From assembly GCF_003533305.1 (NCBI RefSeq), contig NZ_DOEH01000013.1, forward strand, positions 94,696 through 158,695: a stretch of 64,000 nt of DNA, read 5' to 3'. Below, in pieces: positions 57,312 to 64,000 of this stretch (positions within the stretch are counted from its first letter, which is position 1; every line of letters begins with the position of its first letter). The notes under the pieces were generated by a model. That model saw only the letters and a program-made list of their open reading frames with translations. It made no database searches and had not been told where the DNA came from. This stretch comes from Providencia sp. (lineage in GTDB: Bacteria; Pseudomonadota; Gammaproteobacteria; Enterobacterales; Enterobacteriaceae). The translations under genes and the position numbers were made by a program.

Positions 57312-57941
57312 ATGAATTGCACCATTCATGTAATTATAGAAAATGATAATGTCTTTAAGAATAAACTGAAATTAATGATGGAATCTTTTGATTACATCTT
57401 TAAATTTTATAATAATGAAGAAGTATATATTAGTAATTATACTTACCCTTTAGAGGAAGGAGCAAAGGAATGTATTTTATTATTTTTAAACAATGATGGA
57501 AGTCATATTAATAGATTAAATAACATCAATAATAATTTTGGTATCGTTCCTATTATTATTTTATCAGATGAGCCTTCTATTAGTCTTTGTAGAGAGAGTT
57601 TCAAATCAGGTGCCTTTGATTTTTTCCCTTTTCCATTCAAAGATATAGAAATATCGAACTCAATTAATTGTGCGGCTGAACGCTTTACACATGAACTTGA
57701 AGATTACAAAAAACACATATACTTAACCAATAAATTTGATCGACTTTCTATACGCGAACGCGAAATTATGGATATGATCCTTGATGGCAATACAAGTAAG
57801 GAAACTGCCGAGAAGCTCTCATTATCACCGAGAACTGTCGAAGTTCATCGTTCAAATATTTACACTAAATTAGGAATAAAGTCATTACCTCAACTTATTC
57901 AAGAGTATGATTATATTAATACTTATCCTAAAAATATGTAA
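57312..57941 (+). CDS. LuxR/FixJ-type regulator with a degenerate receiver domain
   Basis: The 209-residue product has a C-terminal LuxR helix-turn-helix (LSIREREIMDMILDGNTSKE then SPRTVEVHRSNIYTKLGIKS) in the FixJ/TtrR style. The N-terminal half has the length and hydrophobic pattern of a response-regulator receiver, but the phosphorylatable aspartate after strand 3 is not found (ILLFLNNDGS) and the early acidic pair is reduced to E-N-D. It may therefore work without phosphorylation. The start is the ATG at 57312, seven bases after GGAG; the ATG at 57306 is only one base from it. No histidine kinase is adjacent. Its coding region is more AT-rich than its neighbours. Confidence 0.8.
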   Translation: MNCTIHVIIENDNVFKNKLKLMMESFDYIFKFYNNEEVYISNYTYPLEEGAKECILLFLNNDGSHINRLNNINNNFGIVPIIILSDEPSISLCRESFKSGAFDFFPFPFKDIEISNSINCAAERFTHELEDYKKHIYLTNKFDRLSIREREIMDMILDGNTSKETAEKLSLSPRTVEVHRSNIYTKLGIKSLPQLIQEYDYINTYPKNM

Positions 57942-58655
57942 TTTATATTATGCATTACCTATTTTGCTATAGTTATTATATTCTGATGGTTTAACCTTAA
58001 ATCATCAGATATTTTAAATATATAAATGTTTTTACACCTGAAAAAAATCATATATAGATAAAAACTCTAAAGAAACAACTAATAACTAGTTTATTTAGGT
58101 TTATAGGTACTGTAACTATATCGATTTATATCGATGCTTTGTCGTAAACTAAAGTCTCAATATAACTTATTTACATTAATATTTTACCTATGAAATAATC
58201 ACGCTGTTTTTTACAGATTCAGCGTAAAATGAAATGCTAAATTTAACTTTTAACTTTTAACTTTTAACTTTTAACTTTTAACTTTTAACTTACTACACTA
58301 AAAAGATCCAACTTAAGTTAAACTCTTTTCTAAATTAATGTTATTTGATTTTAATCAATTTTACATTCTAAAAATTTAAGACTATATTTGATATAACTAT
58401 CCAATATCTTCATTGATAATACCCCCTCTTGTTCATCTCTTTTTACTTATTAGTTTGTATATTTAATTACTATCTATAAGAAAGCCAACATCGGAATACA
58501 CACATTTCTGGATGTTGGTTAGCTCATTTACGCTTTGACAATATTTTTCAAATTATTGCAGAATATCAGTAGAAGCGTACCTTTTTTCATGTAAAGTTTC
58601 CTATGGCTTCAAAAAATAATGATAACATATCGTTACTTTTTCTAAGGAGAACTAA
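57942..58655. other. Long AT-rich intergenic region before dhaM
   Basis: About 710 bp without a gene on either strand. It contains the 7-bp tandem repeat at 58242-58290. It must hold the dhaM promoter; AAGGAG at 58644-58649 is the dhaM ribosome binding site. No operator can be named. Confidence 0.55.
58242..58290. repeat. 7-bp tandem repeat (TTTAACT, seven copies)
   Basis: Seven perfect copies of TTTAACT run without interruption about 365 bp before dhaM and 300 bp after the LuxR-type gene. The array is non-coding and, as a perfect short repeat, likely to vary in length between strains. Confidence 0.95.
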
Positions 58656-60089
58656 GTGATTGGTTTAATTATTGTTTCTCATAGCAAACAGCTCGCCGAA
58701 GGATTACTTCAGTTAGCAAACCAAATGCAAAATACGCAACATTGTCAAATCAGGATTGCAGCGGGTATCGATGATGATAAACACCCAATAGGCACTGATG
58801 CAATTAAAGTGATGGAAGCAATAGAATCCTTAGCAGATGCATCTCACATCATCCTCTTAATGGATTTAGGAAGTGCAATACTCAGTGCTGAAACTGCCCT
58901 TGATCTTATTGATTCTGAGCTCGCTAAAAAAGTACATCTTTGTTCTGCACCTTTAGTTGAAGGTACTATAGCAATGACGGCTGCAGCTTCGGGTGGCGCA
59001 CCAATAGATACAATTTTATTAGAGGCAAAAAATGCCCTACAAGCAAAGCAACAGCAGTTAAATGAAGATATTAATTTAACTCCCTCAATGCCGAACCAGC
59101 TAGCTCCTACATCTAAGTATGCAATAAAAACCCAATGTATAATACAAAACCCAGCAGGCTTACATCTTCGTCCAGCCGCTAAAATTTCATCAACTCTGGG
59201 CGCTTTTAAAGCCAATATTCAACTTCGCCATGGCAACAAAATAGCCGATGCCAAGAGCATGAATCAAATTACGCTCTTACAAGCTTATCAAGGCGACAAA
59301 ATTGAATTAATCGCTGAAGGTGAAGATGCACAAGCAGCAATTGACGCTTTTAATCTATTAGCAGATGAAAATTTCGGCGATGACATTAATACTATTGGCA
59401 ATTCAAATTTAGTAGGAGAAGTTGTATTTCTGCCGAATGTATCAGGCTTAGCCTATCATCTACCGACTTGTATTGAGCACGATAATAAATCACCACAAGA
59501 CAATGCTACAGAAATCCAAAGAATGACGCAGGCGCTAAATCAAGTATGCACATATCTCGACACTTTAGCTGATGAGACCGCAAAAATAAGGAACAATAAT
59601 ATTGCAGATATCTTCCACGGTCATAGTTTATTATTGAGTGATGAAGCGCTACTTGAGGATTTAACGCAGCATATTAAGCGCAATTCTACCCATGCCGAAT
59701 CTGCGATATTATCTGTTTTTAATGAAATGGCAGCTCAATACAAACAACTCTCTTCTCCTTATCTCAAAGCAAGATTTATTGATATTGAAGATTTAAAAAA
59801 TCAATTATTAAAAACATTGGCTAAGCACACAACGACGAAATACGCTTTTGCTGAACCAACCATTTTGATAAGCCAAGATCTTGGCCCAATAGAATTAATG
59901 CAACATATTCAACCCATGCTTCGTGGTATTGTATTAGCGCAAGGATCGCCATATTCACATACAGCAATTATTGCGACAAAGATGGGCATTCCTATGCTGG
60001 TTAATCTTGGTGAAAAGGTAAATAAAATCCCACCGAAAAGTAAGTTAATTCTTTCACTTGAAAAATCCACTTTATCTATTGATAAATAA
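58656..60089 (+). CDS. dhaM: PTS-dependent dihydroxyacetone kinase phosphotransferase subunit DhaM
   Basis: DhaM passes phosphate from the PEP phosphotransferase system to the ADP on DhaL. The 477-residue product (E. coli 472) has all three domains: an EIIA-mannose-like domain with His9 (MIGLIIVSHSKQLAEG) at about 1-130; an HPr-like domain with the active His in NPAGLHLRPAAKI at about 165-245; and an enzyme I-like N-terminal domain at about 260-470 with the His in GSPYSHTAIIATKMGIPMLV. The start is GTG with AAGGAG six bases upstream. dhaK and dhaL, its usual partners, are not in the window, so either they lie elsewhere or this protein serves another target. Confidence 0.9.
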   Translation: MIGLIIVSHSKQLAEGLLQLANQMQNTQHCQIRIAAGIDDDKHPIGTDAIKVMEAIESLADASHIILLMDLGSAILSAETALDLIDSELAKKVHLCSAPLVEGTIAMTAAASGGAPIDTILLEAKNALQAKQQQLNEDINLTPSMPNQLAPTSKYAIKTQCIIQNPAGLHLRPAAKISSTLGAFKANIQLRHGNKIADAKSMNQITLLQAYQGDKIELIAEGEDAQAAIDAFNLLADENFGDDINTIGNSNLVGEVVFLPNVSGLAYHLPTCIEHDNKSPQDNATEIQRMTQALNQVCTYLDTLADETAKIRNNNIADIFHGHSLLLSDEALLEDLTQHIKRNSTHAESAILSVFNEMAAQYKQLSSPYLKARFIDIEDLKNQLLKTLAKHTTTKYAFAEPTILISQDLGPIELMQHIQPMLRGIVLAQGSPYSHTAIIATKMGIPMLVNLGEKVNKIPPKSKLILSLEKSTLSIDK

Positions 60090-60097
60090 GATATTAT

Positions 60098-60140
60098 GGC
60101 TCATCCCCTATTCATTCATTATGAATAAATGAGCCTATTT
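60098..60140. terminator. Hairpin between dhaM and the DhaR-like gene
   Basis: Nested dyads GGCTCAT/ATGAGCC and TATTCAT/ATGAATA form one long imperfect stem between the two convergent genes, overlapping the stop of the DhaR-like gene. A short T-rich tail follows on the plus strand. Confidence 0.6.
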
Positions 60141-60779
60141 ATAATCTTTAATATTAATCTCATATTGCTTTAATTTGCGCCACAATGTCGTTCTACCCAT
60201 ATTCAAAACTTGATGCATCTGTTGAACTTTCCCATTACAAGAATTGGCAGCTTCAATAATTAAAGCTTTCTCAACTTTTTGCACATTAAGCTCTTTAAAA
60301 AAAGGGTTAACTTTAGGCTCGCATGCTAATTGTTGTAAATAAAAATGACATTTTAATTTTTCACTCACTTCTCTGCCCAACGAATGTGCTAAAGCCAGTA
60401 ATATAGTGCTATTTATCTCATTCGTGGATAGTGCAACGACTGCAAGCAAATTACTTTTCTCTAAATAAATTGGGGCTAAATAATAAAATCTACCGAGCAG
60501 TTCAATCGAATGTATAAATAACTGACTTTGAGTCTCTTTAGAAATATATTCCGAAAGTGAAGCCGCAATATTGGACGATTTTTCACAAGAATGACTTAAC
60601 CAGAGTATTTTTCCTTGTGGCTCCATCAACGAAACATCAACTTGCATATCATTTTTAATCAATGCTAAGCCGTCCATTATCGTTACACTCGCAAGTGTAG
60701 TTAATAATTCCGATGTTATTGAATTTAAGGCTTTATCTGATAAGTTGGCCACAATGGAACCCGTTGTATTGAGAAGCAT
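60135..60779 (-). CDS. DhaR-like regulator lacking the AAA+ domain
   Basis: The 214-residue product ends in a Fis-type helix-turn-helix (VEKALIIEAANSCNGKVQQM and LNMGRTTLWRKLKQYEI) of the sort at the end of DhaR and other sigma-54 activators. The N-terminal 150 residues look like a GAF-type sensor. The AAA+ ATPase with GAFTGA motif, needed to activate sigma-54 promoters, is absent. It is therefore either a repressor or activator of another kind or a reduced DhaR. The ATG at 60779 follows AAGGGTGATT. It faces dhaM across a terminator, which suggests it controls dhaM or genes nearby. Confidence 0.75.
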   Translation of the reverse strand: MLLNTTGSIVANLSDKALNSITSELLTTLASVTIMDGLALIKNDMQVDVSLMEPQGKILWLSHSCEKSSNIAASLSEYISKETQSQLFIHSIELLGRFYYLAPIYLEKSNLLAVVALSTNEINSTILLALAHSLGREVSEKLKCHFYLQQLACEPKVNPFFKELNVQKVEKALIIEAANSCNGKVQQMHQVLNMGRTTLWRKLKQYEINIKDYK

Positions 60780-60935
60780 AATCACCCTTATAATGAGTAA
60801 GTCTCATTTGATTATGTCTACTTAGGATTTAATTTTCATATTCTAGATCAATGTATTGTTTGATAGATTTTCAACCATTGATCTAAATCAATATTCACAT
60901 ATTAGAAGTGAAAATATTCGATAAAAATGACGAAG

Positions 60936-60968
60936 AAAAGCCCACTTATTTAGACATAAGTGGGTTTT
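60936..60968. terminator. Terminator downstream of the TIM-barrel gene
   Basis: A 9-bp stem (CCCACTTAT and ATAAGTGGG) with a 6-nt loop and A/T-rich flanks (AAAAG and TTTT) lies about 180 bp after the stop codon of the minus-strand TIM-barrel gene. The remaining bases between 60780 and 61146 show no gene. Confidence 0.6.
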
Positions 60969-61146
60969 AAAATGAATTAAAAAAGGGTAAAACTGTTAAG
61001 CTATACCGATTGAACTCAAACACCTGTTCATCAACACGTTCGCCATTGAAATAAACCATATCAGCAATTTCTTGCTAATTTTTACCTAAAGAATAAATAA
61101 AATTGTATTTATCGACAAAAATGATTTTCCGAGTAAATTGAAACTA

Positions 61147-62076
61147 TTAACGATTAATTGAGCGAGCAATACGTGAGTAGGTATGTCTAACACCACGAAT
61201 AACAATGCCATAATTTAAAATGTTTTCGGGTAATGCAATGCCGTTATATCCCGAATCACCAATATGATGTAAATCGGTTCCAGCCATTTTACACATCAGC
61301 GCAATTTGCCTAATAGTTTGAACATCAGCTCCTTCCTGTGAGGTCCCGATAGCCGTCATCGTCATCACGCCTTGAGAGTGACAATAACTCACCATTTTTT
61401 GGACAAACTCTAAAGAAATCCCGGGAACAGTGCCTGGTGCCGGTAGTAAAATAATATCTGCGCCGCTACTAATAAAGGTACGAATATCTTCCTCAGTAAT
61501 TAATTGCTCAGCAGATGCATTTAACACTCCAGCCGCATGCATTTTTCCAGTAATCAACACCACATCATTGCCGACAACCGCTTTGAGCTCTTTCAAACTT
61601 TGGTTAATTTCTTGGTTAGTGACGCCATTGCCCGGGTTTCCGGTTAACACAATGATATCAACGCCCATTTCTTTTAATTTTATCGCATTTTTAACCGTCG
61701 CTAACCGCCCTTCTGATATTTTCCATTGCACATCTTGCGTTGGATTATTAAAGCCTGCGGGGACAGGCTCTAGATTGACACCAATAGCACGACCAGTCAG
61801 ACGCTTTAATGTCCGGATAATATCATTCGCAGGGATACCTTCGGGTAAACCTTGCATAATAGGATTATTCACATCAAATACATTCAACAATAAAATATCT
61901 GCGCCTTGACTTGCCGCTAACTCTGCATTTGTGACAGTCATCAATACGGGTTGTAATGTGCCGATTGTTTCTGACACTAATAGACGCCCTTCACTCCCTT
62001 TAATCGATTCTAATAAATCCTTTTTACCTAATCGTAAAATTTCAGAAGCTGAACAATCAAGATAACGTTTTTGCAT
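61147..62076 (-). CDS. TIM-barrel protein of unknown function (PEP-mutase-like, DUF7916 type)
   Basis: The 309-residue product has a repeated beta-alpha pattern with phosphate-site-like turns: LQPVLMTVTNAELAASQGAD and ILLLNVFDVNNP, GRAIGVNLEPVPAG, VDIIVLTGNPGNGVTNQEIN, SSGADIILLPAPGTVPGIS and the C-terminal ALMCKMAGTDLHHIGDSGYN. I recognise it as a family usually found beside PTS genes and annotated only by a domain of unknown function; some copies are mis-named as dehalogenase-like. Its enzyme activity is unknown. It lies near dhaM, another PTS-linked protein. GAAGGT precedes the ATG. Confidence 0.7.
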   Translation of the reverse strand: MQKRYLDCSASEILRLGKKDLLESIKGSEGRLLVSETIGTLQPVLMTVTNAELAASQGADILLLNVFDVNNPIMQGLPEGIPANDIIRTLKRLTGRAIGVNLEPVPAGFNNPTQDVQWKISEGRLATVKNAIKLKEMGVDIIVLTGNPGNGVTNQEINQSLKELKAVVGNDVVLITGKMHAAGVLNASAEQLITEEDIRTFISSGADIILLPAPGTVPGISLEFVQKMVSYCHSQGVMTMTAIGTSQEGADVQTIRQIALMCKMAGTDLHHIGDSGYNGIALPENILNYGIVIRGVRHTYSRIARSINR

Positions 62077-62295
62077 TTACAATACCTTCATGAGTCGATG
62101 AATTTTAAATAAGTTAATTATATTTATTCGAATATATCACGACAGAAATAATAAAAATCCCATACAACTCACTTCTCATAAAGTTATTTTGTTTAAATTA
62201 ATAACTTCACCTAATAAATTGATTATTATAGTTTTTTGATAAATAGATAACCTATATCGAATTTTATCTAAAATTTTCACTTGTATTCATTGAAT

Positions 62296-62314
62296 AGTAA
62301 TGATTATCATTAAA
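62296..62314. promoter_or_regulatory. Fur box upstream of the iron uptake operon
   Basis: AGTAATGATTATCATTAAA matches the Fur consensus GATAATGATAATCATTATC at 14 of 19 positions, with the central dyad nearly perfect. It lies 33 bp before the ATG of the periplasmic iron protein gene. Repression under iron-rich conditions is expected. Confidence 0.85.
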
Positions 62315-62346
62315 GTTCTATATTAAATAATGGTAAGGACGTATCA

Positions 62347-62904
62347 ATGAAACTCGCCTATCAAGCCGCTGTTTCGGGTCTAGTATTATTTTCAGTTACT
62401 GCATTCGCTCAAGAATATCCACTCGGTCATCCTATTATTAAGAATGGAATGGAGATTCAAGGTGTCTATCTACAACCTATCACGATGGATACCGAAGAAG
62501 GGCATCATGCGATGTCTCACCTAGCAGCGGATAAAGCGGATATTCACTTAGAAGCGGACATTCATGCTGTTGAAGATAATCCAAATGGCTTTGCAGAAGG
62601 TGATTGGATCCCTTACCTCACTATCGAATACTCTGTGACTAAGCTGGGTGATAAACCACAAACTCAAACGGGCACTTTCATGCCTATGGTGGCAAGCGAT
62701 GGTCCTCATTATGGGGAAAACATCAAATTAGATGGCAACGGTAAATACCGTGTGACTTACAAAATCTATCCACCTTCATATAATAAACAAGCTGCATTTG
62801 GCCGCCATATCGATAAAGAAACCGGTGTTGCTCCATGGTTCCAGCCTTTTGAAACTACTTGGGATTTCGACTACGCAGGTGTAGGTCGTAAAGGTAGTTA
62901 CTAA
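62347..62904 (+). CDS. ftrA: Periplasmic iron-binding protein of the P19/FtrA type
   Basis: The 185-residue exported protein (signal peptide ending near VTAFA) belongs to the P19/Tp34/FetP family that binds Fe(II) or Cu(II) in the periplasm. Visible metal residues include the conserved Met and His in EGHHAMSHLAADKADIHLEA and His in SDGPHYGENIKLDG. AAGGA precedes the ATG. It is first in an operon with a cupredoxin-like gene and an FTR1 permease, the FtrABCD order known from Bordetella and Brucella. The symbol is by analogy. Confidence 0.85.
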   Translation: MKLAYQAAVSGLVLFSVTAFAQEYPLGHPIIKNGMEIQGVYLQPITMDTEEGHHAMSHLAADKADIHLEADIHAVEDNPNGFAEGDWIPYLTIEYSVTKLGDKPQTQTGTFMPMVASDGPHYGENIKLDGNGKYRVTYKIYPPSYNKQAAFGRHIDKETGVAPWFQPFETTWDFDYAGVGRKGSY

Positions 62905-62921
62905 TTAAATTCAAATTAGTA

Positions 62922-62962
62922 AAGGGCTTACCGTGGGCTATTTTCTCACGTAAGCCTTTTTT
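62922..62962 (+). terminator. Hairpin with T tract within the iron operon
   Basis: GGGCTTACCGTGGG pairs imperfectly (one bulge) with CTCACGTAAGCC and is followed by six Ts. It lies between the first and second genes of the operon, so it may act as an attenuator giving more of the periplasmic protein than of the downstream products. Confidence 0.7.
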
Positions 62963-62996
62963 GTTTATCGTTATTGATTAATTATTCGAGCTCATA

Positions 62997-63332
62997 ATGA
63001 AAACATTACTCAGCCTTTTACTGGTTATCATTTATGCATTAACCCCTCAGACTGTATTTGCTGCTGAGAAATTTACCGTTGAATTAGAAATGAAAAATGG
63101 GGATTTAATTCCACGTGTTCTTGAAGTCCCTGCAAAAACAATTATTCGCATCAAAATCACCAACACAGGTACAGAGCCTGCCGAATTTGAAAGTCTTCAA
63201 CTACGAAAAGAAAAAGTATTAGCCCCGGGCGCAAGCTCAGTTGTGGTCATTGCACCGCTCAAACCTGGCACTTATACCTTCTTTGATGACTTTCACCTTT
63301 CTCACCCTAAAGGTGAGATCATTGCAAAATAG
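62997..63332 (+). CDS. ftrB: Cupredoxin-domain protein of the FtrB type
   Basis: The 111-residue exported protein (signal peptide ending near TVFA) has a cupredoxin fold pattern: ELEMKNGDLIPRVLEVPAKT, IKITNTGTEPAEFESLQLRK, VLAPGASSVVVIAPLKPG and the terminal TYTFFDDFHLSHPKGEI. Such proteins are proposed to oxidise Fe(II) during import. Single Met and His ligands are limited, so the copper site is uncertain. It lies 11 bp before the permease gene. Confidence 0.8.
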   Translation: MKTLLSLLLVIIYALTPQTVFAAEKFTVELEMKNGDLIPRVLEVPAKTIIRIKITNTGTEPAEFESLQLRKEKVLAPGASSVVVIAPLKPGTYTFFDDFHLSHPKGEIIAK

Positions 63333-63343
63333 TAGGATTTAAA

Positions 63344-64000
63344 ATGGGGCAAGTTCTCTTTGTAGTATGGCGTGAAAGCTTTGAAGCACTTTTAGTCATC
63401 GGCATTATTTATGCTTGGATTAAACGTCATCCAGATGCACGTAATGGTATGAAATTCCTCTGGGGTGGTGTTGCACTCGGGGTTATTATCTCAATTGTTC
63501 TCGCATTGCTTATTTATGGTGTCTTCAATGTTCTTGATGATACTGGCCAATCTCTATTTATGATATTTATGGAAATACTCGCCTGTATTTTGATTGTCCA
63601 AATGGTCTATTGGATGAACAAACATGGCAGTTCCATGAAATCTGAAATTGAAACTGGAATTAGCCGCAATGCTGAACACCATAACTGGTGGGGAGCCACA
63701 ATTATTATTGCCATCGCGATCGCACGTGAAGGCAGCGAAATCGTCGTCTTTCTCTCGAGCTTTATCATGTCGCTCAATGCTGAAAACGCAAGTGAATTTT
63801 TCTTAGAGGCTGGCGGTGGCATTCTTATTGCAGCGTTAACATTATATGCCTTCCTTTTAACTAATCGTTTTGTTTCTTGGAGAATTTTCTTCAAAGTAAC
63901 TGGAATTATTTTACTCTTCCTTGCGTTATCGTTATTACTAAAAGGCGTAGAAGAAATCGCTAATTTGCTAATTGAATATGATTATTCAATTCCTGAGTTT
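63344..64000 (+). CDS. ftrC: FTR1-family iron permease (FtrC), partial
   Basis: The gene runs off the window end after 219 codons. The product starts MGQVLFVVWRESFEALLVIG and shows two FTR1 ferric-binding motifs of the R-E-x-x-E type, RESFE near residue 10 and AREGSE near residue 130, within hydrophobic segments. AGGA lies before the ATG. With ftrA and ftrB it forms a ferrous iron uptake system in which oxidised iron is passed through the permease. A fourth gene (ftrD) may lie beyond the end. Confidence 0.88.
   Translation, partial: MGQVLFVVWRESFEALLVIGIIYAWIKRHPDARNGMKFLWGGVALGVIISIVLALLIYGVFNVLDDTGQSLFMIFMEILACILIVQMVYWMNKHGSSMKSEIETGISRNAEHHNWWGATIIIAIAIAREGSEIVVFLSSFIMSLNAENASEFFLEAGGGILIAALTLYAFLLTNRFVSWRIFFKVTGIILLFLALSLLLKGVEEIANLLIEYDYSIPEF

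Noticed and set aside
58844..59215. 123-codon frame antisense to dhaM
   Set aside because: It lies inside the conserved DhaM domains and has no supporting features.
61430..61909. 159-codon frame antisense to the TIM-barrel gene
   Set aside because: The sense gene has a ribosome binding site and family motifs; the antisense frame has neither.
63607..63894. 95-codon frame antisense to the FTR1 permease
   Set aside because: It overlaps the conserved REGSE motif of the sense gene, which runs past the window end.
1..64000. tRNA, rRNA, CRISPR arrays, prophage or integron
   Set aside because: I saw no cloverleaf-like, rRNA or regularly spaced repeat sequence and no integrase or phage genes. Short non-coding RNAs cannot be excluded by eye.

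Overview
The window is a chromosomal stretch of an enterobacterial genome with low GC (roughly 38-40% by eye). Proteins such as DksA, RelA, PanD, Hpt, PurT and BtsT align almost end to end with E. coli sequences recalled from memory, and many gene orders are shared. The AT-rich composition, many ERIC repeats, a type II diaminopimelate dehydrogenase and the particular rearrangements fit Morganellaceae, most likely Providencia. Species cannot be fixed from this alone.

Layout. (1) 1-6350: mazG, an Rpn-family (PD-(D/E)XK) nuclease gene, relA and rlmD. The Rpn gene lies where E. coli has mazEF, and a second, free-standing copy of its 3' end follows it. (2) 6538-23728: a housekeeping block resembling the E. 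coli dgt-to-panD region (dgt, mtnN, btuF, erpA, hemL, mrcB, hrpB, sfsA, dksA, pcnB, folK, panB, panC, panD). It lacks yadS, clcA, fhuACDB, thpR and gluQRS at the expected places. (3) 23795-29812: a six-gene chaperone-usher fimbrial operon. (4) 30594-36517: yadH-yadG, can, hpt, cueO and yacC, as in E. coli. (5) 36598-44586: accessory genes, namely an AbrB-type membrane protein, a TetR regulator divergent from a Tm-1-like/PEP-hydrolase-like pair, an unknown membrane protein, type II meso-diaminopimelate dehydrogenase and a MATE exporter. (6) 44806-52977: cysteine desulfidase cyuA, yjiA-yjiX-btsT (pyruvate uptake), a WG-repeat protein, purT and a RarD-type transporter. (7) 53165-56837: a csc-type sucrose locus (cscK, cscA, cscR) without its permease. 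(8) 57312-62076: a LuxR/FixJ-like regulator, an orphan DhaM, a DhaR-like protein lacking the AAA+ domain, and a TIM-barrel protein of unknown function. (9) 62347-end: a Fur-boxed ferrous iron uptake operon of the FtrABC type, cut by the window end.

Regulatory sites readable by eye include a CueR-type promoter with a 19-bp spacer for cueO, a full PurR box for purT, a Fur box for the iron operon, a perfect LacI-type palindrome between cscK and cscA, palindromes near the TetR gene, and a conserved AUU start for pcnB. ERIC repeats are frequent, and four of them end within about 10 bp of the stop codons of mazG, relA, erpA and mrcB.

The most interesting system is the Rpn locus. The full-length gene has an internal in-frame ATG with a strong ribosome binding site, like the intragenic antitoxin RpnS of E. 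coli. Just that small frame, with its own ribosome binding site, has been duplicated as a separate gene. This would give the cell an antitoxin uncoupled from its toxin.
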